DNA of 64,000 nucleotides from UMGS1696 sp963643035. Its GTDB lineage: Bacteria > Bacillota > Clostridia > Oscillospirales > CAG-272. Under the pieces are notes generated by a model. The model was given only the letters and a program-made list of their open reading frames with translations. It ran no database searches and was not told the DNA's origin. Positions 42,201 through 50,740 of this stretch are shown piece after piece. Numbering within the stretch: the first letter of the stretch is position 1; every line of letters begins with the position of its first letter. The translations under genes were made by a program, and so were the position numbers. The DNA is taken from assembly GCA_963643035.1 (NCBI GenBank), contig CAVIKO010000004.1:21289-85288 (forward strand). The letters are read 5' to 3'.

Positions 42201-43274
42201 TTATCTCTTAACCCGCGCGTTGCCGCCCCAGATCGACCAGATCTGCTCTTCATCTGCCGGCTGGCCGTAGTCGGTGAGGAACGTTGTGGCCAGAGCGCCG
42301 GACGCCCAGCCGAACTGTACCCACTTCTCGGAATCCCAGCCCTTGAGAATCGCGTACAGGAGACCGCCCACAAAACCGTCGCCGCCGCCGATTCGGTCGA
42401 GCACGTGGATTTCACGCGGTTCTGCGATGTGCCATTCGTCTCCGGCAAGTAAGATCGCGCCCCAGATGTGGCTGTTTACGTTTACGACCTGCCGCAGGGT
42501 GGTGGCGAATACCTCCGCGTTCGGGAAGGATTTCTTGACCTCGGCGATCATTTCCTTGAAGCTGTCAATCTTGGATGCGAGATCCTTGCCACCTGCCTCC
42601 GGTCCCTTCATCCCGAGGGCAAGCTGGAAGTCCTCCTCGTTGCCGACCAGAATGTCCGCGTAGGATGCGATCTCCGTAAAGATTTCACGCAGTTCCGCCT
42701 CTCTGTTTTTCCAGAAGGATGCGCGGTAGTTTAGGTCGAAGGAGATGCGTGTACCGTATTTTCGTGCCGTACGGGCAAGCTCCAAACAGAACTGGCTCGT
42801 CTCCGGAGAAAGCGCCCCGATCAGTCCGGAAAGATGGAGAATCTGTACGCCCTCTTCACCGAAAATGCGATCCACATCAAAGTCTTTGATGTTCAACGTT
42901 CTGCCAACTTCACCCGCTCTGTCGTTGCATACACGGGGACCGCGGGAGCCGTAGCCGCTGTCCGCAATGTTGAACTGGTGCCGGTATCCCCACGGACCGC
43001 CCTGCTCTACTTCCGCACCTTCGTAATCGATCCCGCGCGAACGGAGATTCCGCTTGATGAAATCCGCGATCGGACTGTCTTTTACAAAAGTCGTTAAGAC
43101 CTTCGTTTTCATACCGAGATAGGACGCGACGGAAATCACGTTCGATTCCGCGCTCGTCGCCTGCATGAAGAATGTGTCCGAGGATTGTACAGGCTGTCCG
43201 TTCATGGGACAAATCCGTACTCCCATACTCGTAGGCACCACAATGGCGTATTTGCAGTTTTCACGTAATTGCAT
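42201..43274 (-). CDS. PfkB family sugar kinase (2-keto-3-deoxygluconate kinase-like)
   Basis: A 357-residue ribokinase-type kinase. The C-terminal signature is DRIGGGDGFVGGLLY (about 303-317), with the anion-hole GGGD and catalytic Asp; the substrate region includes NVISVASYLG. AILVGNEEDF is the family's NExE-like motif. Order and length resemble KDG kinases, which fits the nearby gnd, LarA-like and 2-hydroxyacid dehydrogenase genes of sugar-acid metabolism. AAAGGA precedes the ATG. Fructokinase-like activity is an alternative. Confidence 0.78.
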   Translation of the reverse strand: MQLRENCKYAIVVPTSMGVRICPMNGQPVQSSDTFFMQATSAESNVISVASYLGMKTKVLTTFVKDSPIADFIKRNLRSRGIDYEGAEVEQGGPWGYRHQFNIADSGYGSRGPRVCNDRAGEVGRTLNIKDFDVDRIFGEEGVQILHLSGLIGALSPETSQFCLELARTARKYGTRISFDLNYRASFWKNREAELREIFTEIASYADILVGNEEDFQLALGMKGPEAGGKDLASKIDSFKEMIAEVKKSFPNAEVFATTLRQVVNVNSHIWGAILLAGDEWHIAEPREIHVLDRIGGGDGFVGGLLYAILKGWDSEKWVQFGWASGALATTFLTDYGQPADEEQIWSIWGGNARVKR

Positions 43275-43433
43275 AGCTTTTATCCTTTCGTATGTACCTC
43301 AAAGGAGGCCGTTTTCAAAAAACACACCCAATAAACGTCGTAAGAAAAGACAGAGAAACCAAGAGAATGTAGGGGGAAGAAAGTCTATATATCGACCTAT
43401 CCGTATCGCTAAACAATATAGTAACTCCCTTTT

Positions 43434-43530
43434 TCTAAGGAACCTCTGAATCAATCGGATTTTTTGCGATAAAAGGCTAGAACATAGGGACTTTTCTCGC
43501 AAAAATAACCTTAAATCAGAGGCTTCCTAA
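43434..43530. repeat. Dispersed palindromic repeat, copy C
   Basis: The longest and best-paired copy. CTAAGGAACCTCTGA on the left matches the reverse complement of TCAGAGGCTTCCTAA on the right with few mismatches; an inner TTTTTGCGA/TCGCAAAAA arm and AAAAG/CTTTT extend the hairpin. It sits between gnd and the PfkB gene. Confidence 0.75.
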
Positions 43531-43554
43531 TGCGACCGTTCTTCTCGCATTTCT

Positions 43555-45009
43555 TTATGCGTTGTACTGTGTGGAAGCTGTGTTGCCGACCTCGCCGTCG
43601 TTCCAGTCGGTGTGGAAGAATTCGCCGCGCGGAGCGTCGATGCGTTCATAGGTGTGGGCGCCGAAATAGTCGCGCTGTGCCTGGAGGAGATTTGCCGGCA
43701 GCCGTTCGCAGCGATAGCCGTCGTAGTACGCGAGCGCGGAGGTCATTGCGGGCATCGGGATTCCGGCAAGACAAGCGGCGGCGCATACCCGTCTCCAGCC
43801 TGCCTGCGCTTCGTCGATGGCGGCGTGGAAGTACGGCGTGGTCAGAAGATTCGTCAGCTCCGGATCTGCGTCAAAGGCCTCCTTGATCTTGCCGAGGAAT
43901 ACGCTGCGGATGATGCAGCCGCCTCGCCACATCAAAGCGATTCCGCCGTAGTTCAGATTCCAGCTGTAGGTCTTGGCGGCAGTCCGCATCAGCGTGTAGC
44001 CCTGCGCGTAGGATACGATTTTTGAGGCGTAGAGCGCGTTCTTCAGATCCGCGATGAACGCTTTCCGGTCGCCTGTGAATTTCGCGATGGGCCCGGTCAG
44101 AATCTTCGATGCCGCCACACGTTCTTCCTTGATGGCACTGAGGCACCGTGCGAATACCGCCTCGCCGATCAGTGTCAGAGGAACGCCCTCGTCGAGGGCG
44201 GCAATACCTGTCCATTTGCCTGTACCCTTTTGCCCAGCTGTGTCGAGGATCTTTTCCACAAGCGGGGAGCCGTCTGTGTCCTTGCGCGTGAGAATATCTG
44301 CTGTAATCCCGATGAGATAGCTATCGAGTACCCCTTCGTTCCAGTCAGCGAATACCGTGTGCATTTCGTCTGCTGTCATGCCGAGATAGTCCCGCATGAT
44401 CTGGTATGCCTCGCAGATGAGCTGCATGTCGCCGTACTCAATTCCGTTGTGAACCATCTTTACAAAGTGTCCGGCTCCGCCTTCGCCAACCCAGTCGCAG
44501 CACGGCGAACCGTCGTCTACCTTCGCACAGATTGCCTGGAGAATCGGTTTAACGGAATCCCAGGCCGCGGGAGAGCCGCCCGGCATCATGGAAGGACCGA
44601 TGAACGCGCCCTCCGCGCCGCCGGATACGCCCGTGCCGATGTACAACATTCCCGCCGCCTCTACTTCCTTGCACCGCCGCGCCGTGTCTGGAAAGTGTGA
44701 GTTGCCGCCGTCGATGAGGATGTCTCCCTTGTCCAGCAGCGGCAGGAGCTTTCCGATTGTTTCGTCCACAGGCGCGCCCGCACGAATCATCATCATGATC
44801 TTACGCGGCTTTTCGAGACTTTCCACCAGCTCCGCAAACGAGTGACAGCCGATGAAATTGTGTCCCTTGCCTCTGCCCTCCATGAATTTGTCCACCACAC
44901 CGTCCCATACATCGTAACAGGCGACCGTAAAACCGTGCCGCTCCATGTTCATCGACAGATTCTCGCCCATGACCGCCATGCCGATCATGCCAATATCCGC
45001 TTTTTTCAT
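43555..45009 (-). CDS. gnd: 6-phosphogluconate dehydrogenase (decarboxylating)
   Basis: A 484-residue enzyme that oxidises 6-phosphogluconate to ribulose 5-phosphate and CO2 in the oxidative pentose phosphate pathway. IGMIGMAVMGENLSMNM gives the NADP-binding GxAxxG variant; LIDGGNSHFPDT, GTGVSGGAEGA and GGAGHFVKMVHNGIEYGD are the substrate-binding and catalytic signatures with the conserved Lys and Glu. Full length for the dimeric long form. It begins 24 bases after the PHP gene. Confidence 0.96.
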   Translation of the reverse strand: MKKADIGMIGMAVMGENLSMNMERHGFTVACYDVWDGVVDKFMEGRGKGHNFIGCHSFAELVESLEKPRKIMMMIRAGAPVDETIGKLLPLLDKGDILIDGGNSHFPDTARRCKEVEAAGMLYIGTGVSGGAEGAFIGPSMMPGGSPAAWDSVKPILQAICAKVDDGSPCCDWVGEGGAGHFVKMVHNGIEYGDMQLICEAYQIMRDYLGMTADEMHTVFADWNEGVLDSYLIGITADILTRKDTDGSPLVEKILDTAGQKGTGKWTGIAALDEGVPLTLIGEAVFARCLSAIKEERVAASKILTGPIAKFTGDRKAFIADLKNALYASKIVSYAQGYTLMRTAAKTYSWNLNYGGIALMWRGGCIIRSVFLGKIKEAFDADPELTNLLTTPYFHAAIDEAQAGWRRVCAAACLAGIPMPAMTSALAYYDGYRCERLPANLLQAQRDYFGAHTYERIDAPRGEFFHTDWNDGEVGNTASTQYNA

Positions 45010-45033
45010 TGTTTTTTTCTCCTTATGTTGGTT

Positions 45034-45867
45034 TTATCGTTTTTTCATTTCCGCGAGCACCGTGTACGGGATCTCCATGTCACCAAGTCCGCGCCCAATC
45101 GAGATATGCGGCTTGAACGAGCCGTGAAAATCCGTGCCGCCGGAAATCGCAAGCCTATACTTTTTCGCAAGCGACCGATATTTCTCCGCCATTTCCGCCG
45201 TGTAGTCCGTGTAGTAGCCCTCGATGCCGTGAAGCCCCGCTGTTGCCAAACGCGCTACAAACGCGTCCAGTGCATCGTCCGGCAGTTTCGTCAGATGGAG
45301 ATGTGCAAGATACGCATCGCCCCCTGCCGCTCGAATAAGGGAGATCGCCTCTACGTCCGTGATCGCCTGCGTTTCGGAATAGCACGGACAGCCGACGTTC
45401 AGCCACCGCTGGAAAGCGTCGCGCGGACTTTCGGCGTATCCCTTTTCCGTCATGATTTTCGCGATGTGCGCTCGGCAGAGAACCCCACCGCCGGCGATCG
45501 CTCGTACCTCGTCTATGGATACGTCAATGCCGTGCTTTTTTAACATGGCGCACGTTTCTGTCAGCCGCTCTGTGCGAATATCCCGGATTCTGTCCAGTGC
45601 GTCGACGAGGGACTGCGCGTGCGGGTCGATAAAGTAACCGAGGATGTGCGTCTCCGTAGCCGATACCGCAGACAGCTCAATCGCCGGGATCACCTCTATG
45701 CCGATCTCACGCCCTGCCGCCATCGCCTCATCCACACCGGATACCGTGTCGTGGTCGGATAACGCCATCGCGCAAAGTCCGGAGGCTTTTGCGTGTCGAA
45801 CTAGCTCCGAGGGAGTCATCGAACCGTCCGAGCAGGTGGAGTGCGTATGCAGATCGATTCTCTCCAT
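45034..45867 (-). CDS. PHP domain phosphoesterase (RNase AM/YciV-like)
   Basis: A 277-residue PHP protein. DLHTHSTCSDGSMTPSELV opens the metal site, followed by LSDHDTVSGVDEA, IPAIELSA, LAHLH and GTDFHGS. This arrangement is that of the YciV/Rnm branch, which removes 5'-terminal nucleotides or dephosphorylates nucleoside 3',5'-bisphosphates. It has no close relation in order or motifs to the PHP protein at 9562. It lies between the LarA-like gene (12 bases) and gnd (24 bases) in one array. Confidence 0.82.
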   Translation of the reverse strand: MERIDLHTHSTCSDGSMTPSELVRHAKASGLCAMALSDHDTVSGVDEAMAAGREIGIEVIPAIELSAVSATETHILGYFIDPHAQSLVDALDRIRDIRTERLTETCAMLKKHGIDVSIDEVRAIAGGGVLCRAHIAKIMTEKGYAESPRDAFQRWLNVGCPCYSETQAITDVEAISLIRAAGGDAYLAHLHLTKLPDDALDAFVARLATAGLHGIEGYYTDYTAEMAEKYRSLAKKYRLAISGGTDFHGSFKPHISIGRGLGDMEIPYTVLAEMKKR

Positions 45868-45879
45868 GCCGCTCTCCTC

Positions 45880-47127
45880 TCAGCACGACCACAGTCCGAG
45901 TGCGGGATTACTGATGTAGAAGATCTTCTCGCCGTCGATTTCGTGGTAGCCGTCTGTCAGTGTTGCCGGATCGTACTTTTTTGCCGCTTCCTCATACGGT
46001 ATGTATCCGAAGCATACCCCGCGTACCTCATCCTCTGTCAGGTGGGTCGTGCAGTAGGTGATGCGGAACCGTCCGTCGGAGGAGCCGTGGATGAGATGGG
46101 CCGCTACCGAGAGATTCTCGCGCAGATCGCCGCATTCCGGTTTGTCAACAAGTTCCAGTACCTTTTCTCTGCCGCAGTAGCCGTACTTGCGGATCAGACG
46201 GTCGTTTTCGGGATCCTCTCCGAATTTGTCCACACCGGGTGCGAGAACGATCAGCTCACCGCCGTTTGCAATCGCCATTCTGGTGCGGTAGATCGATTTG
46301 TTGCCGAGCCACGTACTTTTGAATTCGCGCGGATCTAGATAGACGACGACCTTTTGGAACGGTTCGTCCATGTGGATGAGGTTGATTTCCTGACTCTGTG
46401 CGACTGCTTTTTCAAATTCCTTCCGTTCTCTGCCGATGTAGAGTCCGTGGATATTCGTCCTGTCGCCCGTGTTCGTCGTGCAGGTGAGAATGTAGGTCAG
46501 CGGAATCTCGGCGAGGAAATGCGTTTCTGCATAGTCGAATACCTTGCGCACCGGGGAAAAATCCTTGCCCATGATCCGCTCCAGTCCGTAGAAGGCACCG
46601 AGCATGTGGGATGCGTTGATCATCGACGAACCGCCGCAGCCGACAAAGATGTTTTTCGAGTAGTTCGCCATGCCGACTACTTCATGCGGTACCACCTGTC
46701 CGATGGAGAAGATCATGTCGTAGGATTTGTCGAGAAGCCGCCGGTTGACTTCCACATCGATTGGCGTTTTCACCAGTCCTTCGGACACCTCCTCTACAAA
46801 GGAGCCGGGTACCTCGCCGATTTTCACCACGTCCGTGCGCCAGTTGTGAACGATGAGGGATGTATACGGCACTCTGCCTTCGAAGAAGATTTTGCACTCC
46901 TCCTCTGTCATCGGTACGTGGGTGCCGAGCGCGGGCATCACGTCGATTTGGCAGTGATCCGCGAGCATATCCCAGAGCATCGCCACGATCTTACCCGCCC
47001 CGCTGTACATACGCGTAAAGTCGGGGGGGAGAAGCAGAATTTTGGATAGCTTTTTCCCGGCGATCGCCTGTTTCAGCAAATAGCGGATCGAATCGTCGGA
47101 AAGACCTGTACGGCATTGGTAATTCAT
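45880..47127 (-). CDS. LarA-like nickel-pincer racemase family protein
   Basis: A 415-residue protein of the lactate racemase catalytic family (former DUF2088). LLPPDFTRMYSGAG is the N-terminal substrate loop and PALGTHVPMTEEE carries the His region; GQVVPHEVVGM and NIFVGCGGSSM continue the cofactor groove. LarA uses a nickel-pincer nucleotide built by LarB, LarC and LarE, none of which is in the window. Relatives epimerise various 2-hydroxy acids, which fits the adjacent sugar-acid genes better than lactate. A strong promoter lies upstream. Confidence 0.8.
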   Translation of the reverse strand: MNYQCRTGLSDDSIRYLLKQAIAGKKLSKILLLPPDFTRMYSGAGKIVAMLWDMLADHCQIDVMPALGTHVPMTEEECKIFFEGRVPYTSLIVHNWRTDVVKIGEVPGSFVEEVSEGLVKTPIDVEVNRRLLDKSYDMIFSIGQVVPHEVVGMANYSKNIFVGCGGSSMINASHMLGAFYGLERIMGKDFSPVRKVFDYAETHFLAEIPLTYILTCTTNTGDRTNIHGLYIGRERKEFEKAVAQSQEINLIHMDEPFQKVVVYLDPREFKSTWLGNKSIYRTRMAIANGGELIVLAPGVDKFGEDPENDRLIRKYGYCGREKVLELVDKPECGDLRENLSVAAHLIHGSSDGRFRITYCTTHLTEDEVRGVCFGYIPYEEAAKKYDPATLTDGYHEIDGEKIFYISNPALGLWSC

Positions 47128-47205
47128 AATAGGCTCATCCTTCCTGTATTTGTAGCGGCACGCTGTGGCGTATACCGCAACACTATTCCATCATACGATA
47201 GAAAT

Positions 47206-47234
47206 ATTGTACCACCCGCACCGCCGAAAGTCAA
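47206..47234 (-). promoter_or_regulatory. Promoter of the LarA-like array
   Basis: On minus, TTGACT (47229-47234) and TACAAT (47206-47211) with a 17-base spacer. It may drive the long minus-strand array down toward 38.7 kb. Confidence 0.7.
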
Positions 47235-47324
47235 TATTTTTGCGCGATTCTGCCTGCAATCCACGGTGTGAAAATCCAACAAAGACCACTGCTTTTCAGA
47301 AGGAAAATTCTTTTTCCGTACCCC

Positions 47325-47353
47325 TTGACGAAAAACCGGAAATCCGGTATAAT
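47325..47353 (+). promoter_or_regulatory. Purine operon promoter with central palindrome
   Basis: TTGACG (47325-47330) and TATAAT (47348-47353), spacer 17. The spacer contains the perfect inverted repeat ACCGGA-AA-TCCGGT (47335-47348), a candidate repressor operator. It is divergent from the LarA-like promoter. Confidence 0.75.
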
Positions 47354-47360
47354 ATAGGTG

Positions 47361-47611
47361 TACTCTCCGTGACTGACGGAAAACGGACAAATGGTCTGTG
47401 GCAGGGAACTGCGTGAAGCGGAGAGAATTGCGTGGGGCTTTTGTTCCGCGCCGCCGTCCGTCTGGGCATTCCGTATTCTGTAACCGCTTTTTATGCGCAT
47501 TCCGGTATCTGCGACTTCCCGTTTTTTTCGGGCTGCTTTTTAACGCCGATGTTTTGGTTACAGAGGAGCGGTATGTCCTTTTTTCGTTGAATTTGCATGG
47601 GAGGATATGTT
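47361..47611 (+). ncRNA. purE leader, candidate ZTP (pfl) riboswitch
   Basis: A 250-base leader. CTCTCCG (47363-47369) pairs with CGGAGAG (47419-47425), enclosing GTGACTG and an ACGGAC/GTCTGT stem; about 30 bases on comes CCGTCTGGGCA (47458-47468). GUGACUG at the first stem and a distal CCGyCUGGGCA are hallmarks of the ZTP-sensing pfl motif, which typically controls purine and folate genes. An extra GCAG/CTGC hairpin is atypical. Downstream, TCTGTAACC (47477-47485) is complementary to GGTTACAGA (47556-47564), a possible expression platform. Confidence 0.6.
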
Positions 47612-48106
47612 ATGTCGAAGAAGGTTGCGATTCTGATGGGCAGCGACAGCGATCTTGCGGTGGTGGAAAAGGCGTTTGCTGTGCTGGATGGCTATGGCGT
47701 GCCGTATACTGCAAGAATTCTGTCCGCGCATCGTACCCCGGCGGAGACTGCGGCGTTCGTGTCCGGTCTGGAATCGGACGACTATGGGGTCGTGATTGCT
47801 GCGGCGGGGATGGCTGCACATCTTGCGGGAGCCTGTGCCGCAAATACGATTCTGCCCGTCATCGGGATTCCTGTCAAGGGCGGGATGCTCGACGGTTTGG
47901 ATGCGCTTCTGTCTACGGTGCAGATGCCCTCCGGGATTCCTGTCGCTACGGTTGCGTTGAACGGTGCTGCAAACGCCGCCCATCTTGCCTGTCAGATTCT
48001 GGCTCTGTCCGATAGGACGCTTGCAGAAAAAATCAGATCGGCGCGTAAAAAAGCCGCAGATACAGTGCTTGCGAAGGACACGGCGTTACAGGAAAGGTAT
48101 AAATGA
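47612..48106 (+). CDS. purE: N5-carboxyaminoimidazole ribonucleotide mutase
   Basis: A 164-residue class I PurE that rearranges N5-CAIR to CAIR in purine synthesis. ILMGSDSDLAVV and SAHRTPAE are the CO2/substrate-binding signatures, and GMAAHLAG and GIPVKGG follow. Class I enzymes use N5-CAIR made by PurK, which is not in the window. The ATG at 47612 has GGGAGGA upstream; an ATG five codons earlier would leave that site inside the gene. First gene of the operon. Confidence 0.95.
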   Translation: MSKKVAILMGSDSDLAVVEKAFAVLDGYGVPYTARILSAHRTPAETAAFVSGLESDDYGVVIAAAGMAAHLAGACAANTILPVIGIPVKGGMLDGLDALLSTVQMPSGIPVATVALNGAANAAHLACQILALSDRTLAEKIRSARKKAADTVLAKDTALQERYK

Positions 48107-48112
48107 AAACCG

Positions 48113-48168
48113 ATACGCAGGGCAGGTGCGTCTTTTATGCAAAAGGCGTGCTGCAGCTGCGTATTTTT
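48113..48168 (+). terminator. Attenuator-like terminator between purE and purF
   Basis: ATACGCAG (48113-48120) pairs with CTGCGTAT (48157-48164), with further pairing inside, followed by TTTTCG. It would lower transcription of purF and downstream genes relative to purE unless overcome. Confidence 0.65.
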
Positions 48169-48207
48169 CGCCTATAAACCTATAGATTACAAAGGAGCAG
48201 AGAAACA

Positions 48208-49680
48208 GTGAGTGATTTGAGAGAAGAATGCGGCGTATTCGGCGTATTTGCCCCAGAAAGAGCCCATGTGGCGTCCCTGACCTACTACGGACTGTATGCC
48301 CTGCAGCATCGCGGCCAGGAAAGCTGCGGCATTGTGGTGAACGATGACGGTGTGTTTCGTTCCTATAAGGACGATGGATTGGTCAATGATGTATTCACTC
48401 CGGTGCGCCTCGCGGAGCTGGGAGAAGGCTGTATGGCGGTTGGTCATGTGCGGTACGGTAAAAATACCACCGGCGACCGATTGAACGCCCAGCCTATCGT
48501 CGTCAACCACATCAAGGGACGGATGGCAATCGCGAACAACGGCTCCCTGTGCAATTTCCGTGCGCTGCGGGATGAGCTGGAATTGGACGGCGGGATTTTC
48601 CATACCACAAGCGACGCGGAGATCATTTCGTACCTCATTACAAAAGAACGGTTGAATGCCAATTCCATTGAAGAAAGCATCAACAAAGCAATGACGCGGC
48701 TCGTCGGCTCGTATTCCATCGTTGTAATGTCCCCGCAGAAGCTCATCGCATTCCGAGATCCGTATGGCTTCCATCCGCTTTGCTACGGCAAACGGGAGGA
48801 CGGCATCTACGTGATTGCTTCGGAATCCTGTGCGCTCGATGCCGTGGGGGCAACCCTCATCCGTGAGATCGATCCCGGCGAGATCCTTATTTTCGACAAA
48901 AACGGTATGCGCTCCATCCGCGACCATTGCGGTGAGAAGCCCCACAAGCTCTGTGTATTCGAGCATATCTATTTTGCCCGTCCGGATTCCGTCATTGAAG
49001 GATGTTCCGTCCACGAGGCGAGACTGCGCGCGGGTATGTATCTCGCGAAGGCGTATCCCGTCGAAGCGGACGTCGTTATCGGTGTACCGGATTCCGGTAT
49101 AGATGCGGCGATCGGCTATGCGAAGGCATCCGGTATTCCTTACGAGGTCGGTTTTATCAAGAACAAATATATCGGCAGAACTTTTATCGCACCCGGGCAG
49201 TCGGCAAGAGAAAATCTTGTGCGCATCAAGCTGAACCCGATCTCCTCCGTTGTCAAGGGAAAACGTGTGGTTATGGTGGACGACTCTATTGTACGCGGTA
49301 CGACCTGTCAGCGCATTGTCGGATTGCTCCGGCAGGCGGGAGCGGTTGAGGTGCATATGCGCTCCTCCGCACCGCCGTTTATCGACATCTGCTATTACGG
49401 CACGGACATTTCCTCCCGCGACATCTTAATTGCCAATCGGCACACAAACGACGAGATTGCGCGGATTCTGAATGTGGATTCGCTCGGATACCTGCCCCTT
49501 GCCGATGTGGTGCGCCTGACGGACAATCCGGAAAACGGTTTCTGCTGCGCGTGCTTCACCGGGGAGCATCCGACCGAGCATCCCGATGAGATCATCCGCA
49601 GTCGGTACGACACAAAGATTTCAGAGGCGAAGCCGCAGTGGACAAAACGGGTACAGCAAAACAACGATAACGAGGATTGA
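48208..49680 (+). CDS. purF: Amidophosphoribosyltransferase
   Basis: A 490-residue enzyme for the committed purine step: PRPP plus glutamine gives phosphoribosylamine. C8 in EECGVFG is the expected N-terminal nucleophile after propeptide cleavage. The Ntn glutaminase domain runs to about 240 (HRGQESCGI; GHVRYGK), then the phosphoribosyltransferase domain with VVMVDDSIVRGTT. C-terminal Cys residues (CCACF) may belong to an iron-sulfur cluster as in Bacillus PurF. The GTG start has AAAGGAG upstream. Confidence 0.96.
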   Translation: MSDLREECGVFGVFAPERAHVASLTYYGLYALQHRGQESCGIVVNDDGVFRSYKDDGLVNDVFTPVRLAELGEGCMAVGHVRYGKNTTGDRLNAQPIVVNHIKGRMAIANNGSLCNFRALRDELELDGGIFHTTSDAEIISYLITKERLNANSIEESINKAMTRLVGSYSIVVMSPQKLIAFRDPYGFHPLCYGKREDGIYVIASESCALDAVGATLIREIDPGEILIFDKNGMRSIRDHCGEKPHKLCVFEHIYFARPDSVIEGCSVHEARLRAGMYLAKAYPVEADVVIGVPDSGIDAAIGYAKASGIPYEVGFIKNKYIGRTFIAPGQSARENLVRIKLNPISSVVKGKRVVMVDDSIVRGTTCQRIVGLLRQAGAVEVHMRSSAPPFIDICYYGTDISSRDILIANRHTNDEIARILNVDSLGYLPLADVVRLTDNPENGFCCACFTGEHPTEHPDEIIRSRYDTKISEAKPQWTKRVQQNNDNED

Positions 49681-49692
49681 GGTACAGAAGAG

Positions 49693-50739
49693 ATGAAGAG
49701 CTACAGTGAAGCATATAAAAACGCGGGCGTGGACATCACTGCCGGATACACTGCCGTGGAACTGATGAAAGCACACATTGCCCGAACTGTTGTGACGGGT
49801 GTATGCGACGGAATAGGCGGCTTTGGCGGTATGTTCGATATGGGTGCGGTTATGAAAAAGTATGGGATCACCGACCCGATCCTCGTCTCCGGCACAGATG
49901 GCGTGGGAACGAAGGTGCAACTCGCGTTTCTGACGGAGCGGCACGACACGGTGGGCATCGACTGCGTGGCAATGTGCGTAAACGACATCATCTGCTGCGG
50001 CGCACGTCCGATTTTCTTCCTCGATTACATCGCGTGCGGGAAGAATGTGCCGGAGAAAATCGCTGCGATCGTGTCCGGTGTGGCGGAAGGCTGCGTACAG
50101 TCCGCATGCGCACTGGTCGGCGGCGAAACGGCAGAACATCCCGGATTAATGGATCCGAATGAGTACGACCTTGCCGGATTTGCGGTGGGTATCGCGGATC
50201 GGAGCCGAATTATCGATAAAAGCCTGACAAAAACCGGGGATGTGCTGATCGCACTGCCGTCGAGCGGACTCCATTCCAACGGTTTTTCCCTCGTGCGCCG
50301 GGTATTTGACGTGGCGAACGCGGATTTGTCCCTTCCGAACCCGGAACTTGGCGGCAGGAGTCTCGGCGAGGTGCTGCTCACGCCCACGCGCATTTACGTA
50401 AAACCAATTCTGGCACTGCTCGACGAGGTGCGGGTGCATGGCATCTCCCACATCACAGGCGGTGGCTTCTATGAAAACATTCCGCGTGCGCTGCCTGCGG
50501 GACTGTGCGCGAAAATCGACCGGGCAAGTCTGCGGATCCCGCCGATCTTCACGTTGCTCCAGAAGACAGGCGGCATTGGTGAGCGCGATATGTTCAACAC
50601 ATACAACATGGGTGTCGGTATGTGCGTGACGGTAGCAAAAGAGGATGCGGACAGGTCGCTCTCCATCCTCCGCGCAAACGGCGAGGACGCGTATGTGGTC
50701 GGTACGGTCATCGAAGGCGACGGCGTGGTGATCGAGTGA
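49693..50739 (+). CDS. purM: Phosphoribosylformylglycinamidine cyclo-ligase
   Basis: A 348-residue AIR synthetase that closes the imidazole ring using ATP. SGTDGVGTK (about 75-83) is the signature glycine-rich loop, followed by CVNDIICCGARPIFFLDY and GGETAEHPG. ISHITGGGFYENIPRAL marks the C-terminal half. Length is normal. It starts 12 bases after purF and ends 1 base before purN. Confidence 0.97.
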   Translation: MKSYSEAYKNAGVDITAGYTAVELMKAHIARTVVTGVCDGIGGFGGMFDMGAVMKKYGITDPILVSGTDGVGTKVQLAFLTERHDTVGIDCVAMCVNDIICCGARPIFFLDYIACGKNVPEKIAAIVSGVAEGCVQSACALVGGETAEHPGLMDPNEYDLAGFAVGIADRSRIIDKSLTKTGDVLIALPSSGLHSNGFSLVRRVFDVANADLSLPNPELGGRSLGEVLLTPTRIYVKPILALLDEVRVHGISHITGGGFYENIPRALPAGLCAKIDRASLRIPPIFTLLQKTGGIGERDMFNTYNMGVGMCVTVAKEDADRSLSILRANGEDAYVVGTVIEGDGVVIE

Positions 50740-50740
50740 T

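Noticed and set aside
48187..49356. A 389-codon minus-strand frame
   Set aside because: It is antisense to purF, whose catalytic motifs are all in the plus frame.
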